Shown here in pieces: positions 62,015 through 64,000 of a DNA stretch of 64,000 nt. The notes below the pieces were generated by a model, which did no database searches, was not told the origin of the DNA, and was given only the letters and a program-made list of their open reading frames with translations. Source of the stretch: QQUJ01 sp050287605 (GTDB lineage Bacteria; Pseudomonadota; Gammaproteobacteria; QQUJ01); assembly GCA_050287605.1 (NCBI GenBank), contig JBNKCG010000088.1, positions 13,185 through 77,184 on the forward strand, read 5' to 3'. Positions within the stretch are counted from its first letter, which is position 1. Each line of letters begins with the position of its first letter. Both the position numbers and the translations under genes were made by a program.

Positions 62015-62737
62015 ATGGTCACCCCAGACCTATCCGTCGAGGAGATCCACCTCACCGCATCCGCTCTTCCCGACGAACCGCCGGTTTCCGACGCACCGCC
62101 CGTGCGCCTGCGATTCGATCTGGTCCAGAAAAACCCCAGCCGCGGCATCTTCCGGCAGTTCGCCGTCGGCAGCGACGAGCGGCTGCACGTCAGCGAACAG
62201 ATCCGGCGCCAGCAACGCAGTTACCAGGTGGGATTGGCCTATCTGAATCCGGAACCGGTTCGGCACCTGATCATCGCCAAGGCCTGGGGCTACTTCGCCG
62301 CAGCCTGCCTGCTGGGGGCAATCGTGCTGGGGGTTATCGGCAACACGTCGCTCGGCGCACGCCTCCCGGTACCGCTCTTCCCCGGCGTCATTCTGTGCAT
62401 CGCCTTCGCCATTGTGTGCCTGCTGGGCATGTTCTACCGATCGCGCCTGCTGCTGCACTACCGGACCCGCTACGGCCAGCTGAATCTGGTGGAGTTGCTG
62501 TGGGGCCGCCCTTCCCGCCACCAATACCACGATTTCGTGGCGCGTCTGTCGGGGGCGATTCGCGAGGCGCAGAGAAACCACGAGGGGGGATTGGAGCGCC
62601 TGCTGGCCGACGAGCTGCGTGAGCACCGGCGGCTGCAGGAGAACGGCATTGTGGACGCACCCTCCTACGAGGCGGCGAAGCAACGTATTCTCGCCGCGCA
62701 CAGCGGCATCGGGGAGAGGAACCCAGCGACCTGCTAG
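62015..62737 (+). CDS. two-helix membrane protein of unknown function
   Basis: A 240-residue protein. The N-terminal ~90 residues are hydrophilic. Two membrane helices follow at ~95-140 (AACLLGAIVLGVIGN; VILCIAFAIVCLLGMFY) and the C-terminus is basic and cytoplasmic. The start is ATG 62015 with GGGGA six bases upstream; a TTG five codons earlier is less likely. The 3' end overlaps the nicO gene by four bases. Not recognised. Confidence 0.6.
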   Translation: MVTPDLSVEEIHLTASALPDEPPVSDAPPVRLRFDLVQKNPSRGIFRQFAVGSDERLHVSEQIRRQQRSYQVGLAYLNPEPVRHLIIAKAWGYFAAACLLGAIVLGVIGNTSLGARLPVPLFPGVILCIAFAIVCLLGMFYRSRLLLHYRTRYGQLNLVELLWGRPSRHQYHDFVARLSGAIREAQRNHEGGLERLLADELREHRRLQENGIVDAPSYEAAKQRILAAHSGIGERNPATC

Positions 62738-63447
62738 AGCAGGAAACCGCGCGTGACGGCAACCTCGTAAGCGACGCTGCACCCTATACCCAGGGTCACC
62801 ACGCCGATCGCCGCCTGTAGCGCGTGGTGTAGCCGGGTCAGACTGCGCGCCGAATAGCGCAGCGGAACCGCGATCACCACCGACAGCGCCGCCATCCCCG
62901 CGACCGACCCCAAACCGAAGAGCGCGATATACAGCAAGCCCTGGGCCACCGATTGCACCTGCTGCAGGGTCAACAGAATCAGGGCCGCCGACCCCGCCAT
63001 ACCGTGCATCAAGCCCACGATGAGGGCACGCAGTGGGAAGCGCTGTGGATGTTCGTGAGCGTGCCGTTGGGGATCGTGAACCGTACCCGGGGCGTGGGAG
63101 TGTGCATGCAAGTGCACGGTTTCGTCGCGGTGCCGGTGGACGTGGAAGTGGATCCGCTCCTGCATCAGGCGCCGCAGCACATCAACCCCCAGCGCGATCA
63201 GCATCAGCCCCACCGCGAATTCCAACCCGAAGGCGAGCCGCTCGGGCATCACGGTGTCCAGCAGCAACACTGCCGAGCCGAAAAGAAACAGCGTCAGGGT
63301 ATGACCAAGCCCCCAGATCGCTCCCTGCATCACCGTGTGACGAACCGACCGACTGCGGGTCGCGAGACTCGCCACCGCCGCCACGTGATCGGTTTCCACC
63401 GCGTGGCGCATGCCAATCAGAAACCCCAACGCCAACAGACTGTTCAC
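62734..63447 (-). CDS. NicO-family nickel/cobalt transporter
   Basis: A 237-residue membrane protein with about six helices. The first helix has the HX4D metal motif of nickel/cobalt transporters (MRHAVETDHVAAV). A cytoplasmic His-rich loop (residues ~95-135, over a dozen His, e.g. HFHVHRHRDE and HLHAHSH) fits metal handling. GTG start behind GGGGGG. Divergent from nikR with a shared 218-base region, which supports nickel as the ion. Uptake versus efflux cannot be read from sequence. Confidence 0.8.
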   Translation of the reverse strand: MNSLLALGFLIGMRHAVETDHVAAVASLATRSRSVRHTVMQGAIWGLGHTLTLFLFGSAVLLLDTVMPERLAFGLEFAVGLMLIALGVDVLRRLMQERIHFHVHRHRDETVHLHAHSHAPGTVHDPQRHAHEHPQRFPLRALIVGLMHGMAGSAALILLTLQQVQSVAQGLLYIALFGLGSVAGMAALSVVIAVPLRYSARSLTRLHHALQAAIGVVTLGIGCSVAYEVAVTRGFLL

Positions 63448-63511
63448 GATGATCGCCCCCCGTGGCCCCCGTACCGCTCCGATCGATGCGGGATACCGAA
63501 CACTGGCTGCT

Positions 63512-63552
63512 CACGAATCATATGAGGTATGAATTATTTATAATTCGTGTGA
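63512..63552. promoter_or_regulatory. nikR / nicO divergent promoter with inverted repeat (candidate NikR operator)
   Basis: CACGAAT (63512-63518) and ATTCGTG (63543-63549) are exact inverted copies. Inside lies GTATGAATTAT (from 63527), which also pairs imperfectly with ATAATTCGTGT. A perfect -10 TATAAT (63539-63544) for nikR sits in the same element. GTATGA is the known half-site of enterobacterial NikR, but the second half-site is not clean. Confidence 0.45.
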
Positions 63553-63665
63553 ACAGTAGAGGTGAACGTGCGCGCCGTCAACCCCCATGCATCGAATGCG
63601 GGGGCTGAGGAAACCGTCCCTTACAATACCCGGCGTATCGGCATCCCACGACGAGGAGACCCGCA

Positions 63666-64000
63666 ATGGAGCGAATCACCATCTCTCTGGATGAAACACT
63701 GGCGCAGCAGTTCGACGCCTACATCAATCAGCGCGGTTACCGCAATCGCTCCGAAGCGGTCCGCGACCTGATCCGCAAGACGCTGGGGGCGGAACGGCTG
63801 GCCGACGAGGCGTCGACCCAGTGCATCGGCACCCTCACCTACGTCTACAACCACCACGAGCGGGAGCTGGCGGCACGCCTCACCCAGGCCCAGCACCACC
63901 ACCACGATCTGGCCCTTTCCACGCTGCACGTGCATCTGGACCACGACAACTGTATGGAGACGGTGGTGCTGCGCGGCCCCACCGACGAGGTGCGCCAGTT
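63666..64000 (+). CDS. nikR: nickel-responsive regulator NikR (3' end outside window)
   Basis: The first ~111 residues of a NikR. Ribbon-helix-helix DNA-binding domain at 1-45 (ERITISLDETLAQQFDAYI; NRSEAVRDLIRKTL). The start of the tetrameric ACT-like domain carries nickel ligands in the expected arrangement: a His cluster at 77-80, His88, His90 and Cys96 (TLHVHLDHDNCME). Most of the protein is present; the frame is open at the window edge. It probably represses the divergent NicO gene and itself. Confidence 0.92.
   Translation, partial: MERITISLDETLAQQFDAYINQRGYRNRSEAVRDLIRKTLGAERLADEASTQCIGTLTYVYNHHERELAARLTQAQHHHHDLALSTLHVHLDHDNCMETVVLRGPTDEVRQ

Overview
The window is GC-rich chromosomal DNA with densely packed operons. 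It most likely comes from a facultatively anaerobic gammaproteobacterium (inference). The evidence is gammaproteobacterial-type genes such as exonuclease I SbcB, a DUF3549-like protein, a Yej-type peptide transporter and an Mla-type lipid transporter, plus oxygen-sensitive aromatic catabolism and an FNR-type site. I saw no rRNA, tRNA, CRISPR array, integrase or transposase.

Layout. 1-9 kb: the end of a stand-alone proline dehydrogenase, a CheW-membrane-LysM protein, a GlxA-type regulator divergent from an isochorismatase-family hydrolase, an AhpD-Rieske fusion behind an FNR-type box, a D-lactate dehydrogenase-like flavoprotein, a small unknown protein, and a glutathione transferase. 7.8-22.2 kb: the anaerobic benzoyl-CoA module. 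The minus strand carries had-oah-dch-bcrCBAD, two GNAT acetyltransferases, an SDR dehydrogenase and glutaryl-CoA dehydrogenase. The divergent plus-strand operon is korA-korB plus a ferritin-like protein. 22.4-27.7 kb: a CBS-ACT protein and a complete Liv-type ABC importer, plausibly for aromatic acids. 28.2-39.8 kb: the phenylacetate/phenylalanine branch, with an FlK-like thioesterase, padBCD, two near-duplicate phenylacetate-CoA ligases, and iorAB between them. 39.8-47.4 kb: methylmalonate-semialdehyde dehydrogenase (mmsA) and yejABEF. 47.6-58.7 kb: a GGDEF-EAL protein, a small lipoprotein, an acyltransferase-hydrolase fusion, an HDOD-phosphatase-kinase protein followed by a STAS protein, and mlaEFD with an accessory lipoprotein. 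58.7-64 kb: a DUF3549-like protein, sbcB, a thioredoxin-like protein, an unknown membrane protein, a NicO-family nickel/cobalt transporter, and the start of nikR.

How the genes work together. Arylpyruvates (IorAB) and phenylacetate (the ligases) give phenylacetyl-CoA. PadBCD oxidises this to phenylglyoxylate, which is then converted to benzoyl-CoA by an enzyme not encoded here. BcrCBAD uses ATP and reduced ferredoxin, probably supplied by KorAB, to dearomatise benzoyl-CoA. Dch, Had and Oah open the ring to 3-hydroxypimelyl-CoA. The SDR may perform the next oxidation, and GcdH takes glutaryl-CoA to crotonyl-CoA. Three copies of one operator motif (two ACGT cores separated by two bases) lie at the had promoter and in the region between the importer and the pad operon, suggesting one regulon. 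Its regulator, a ferredoxin gene, a benzoate-CoA ligase, a thiolase and phenylglyoxylate oxidoreductase were not found in the window.
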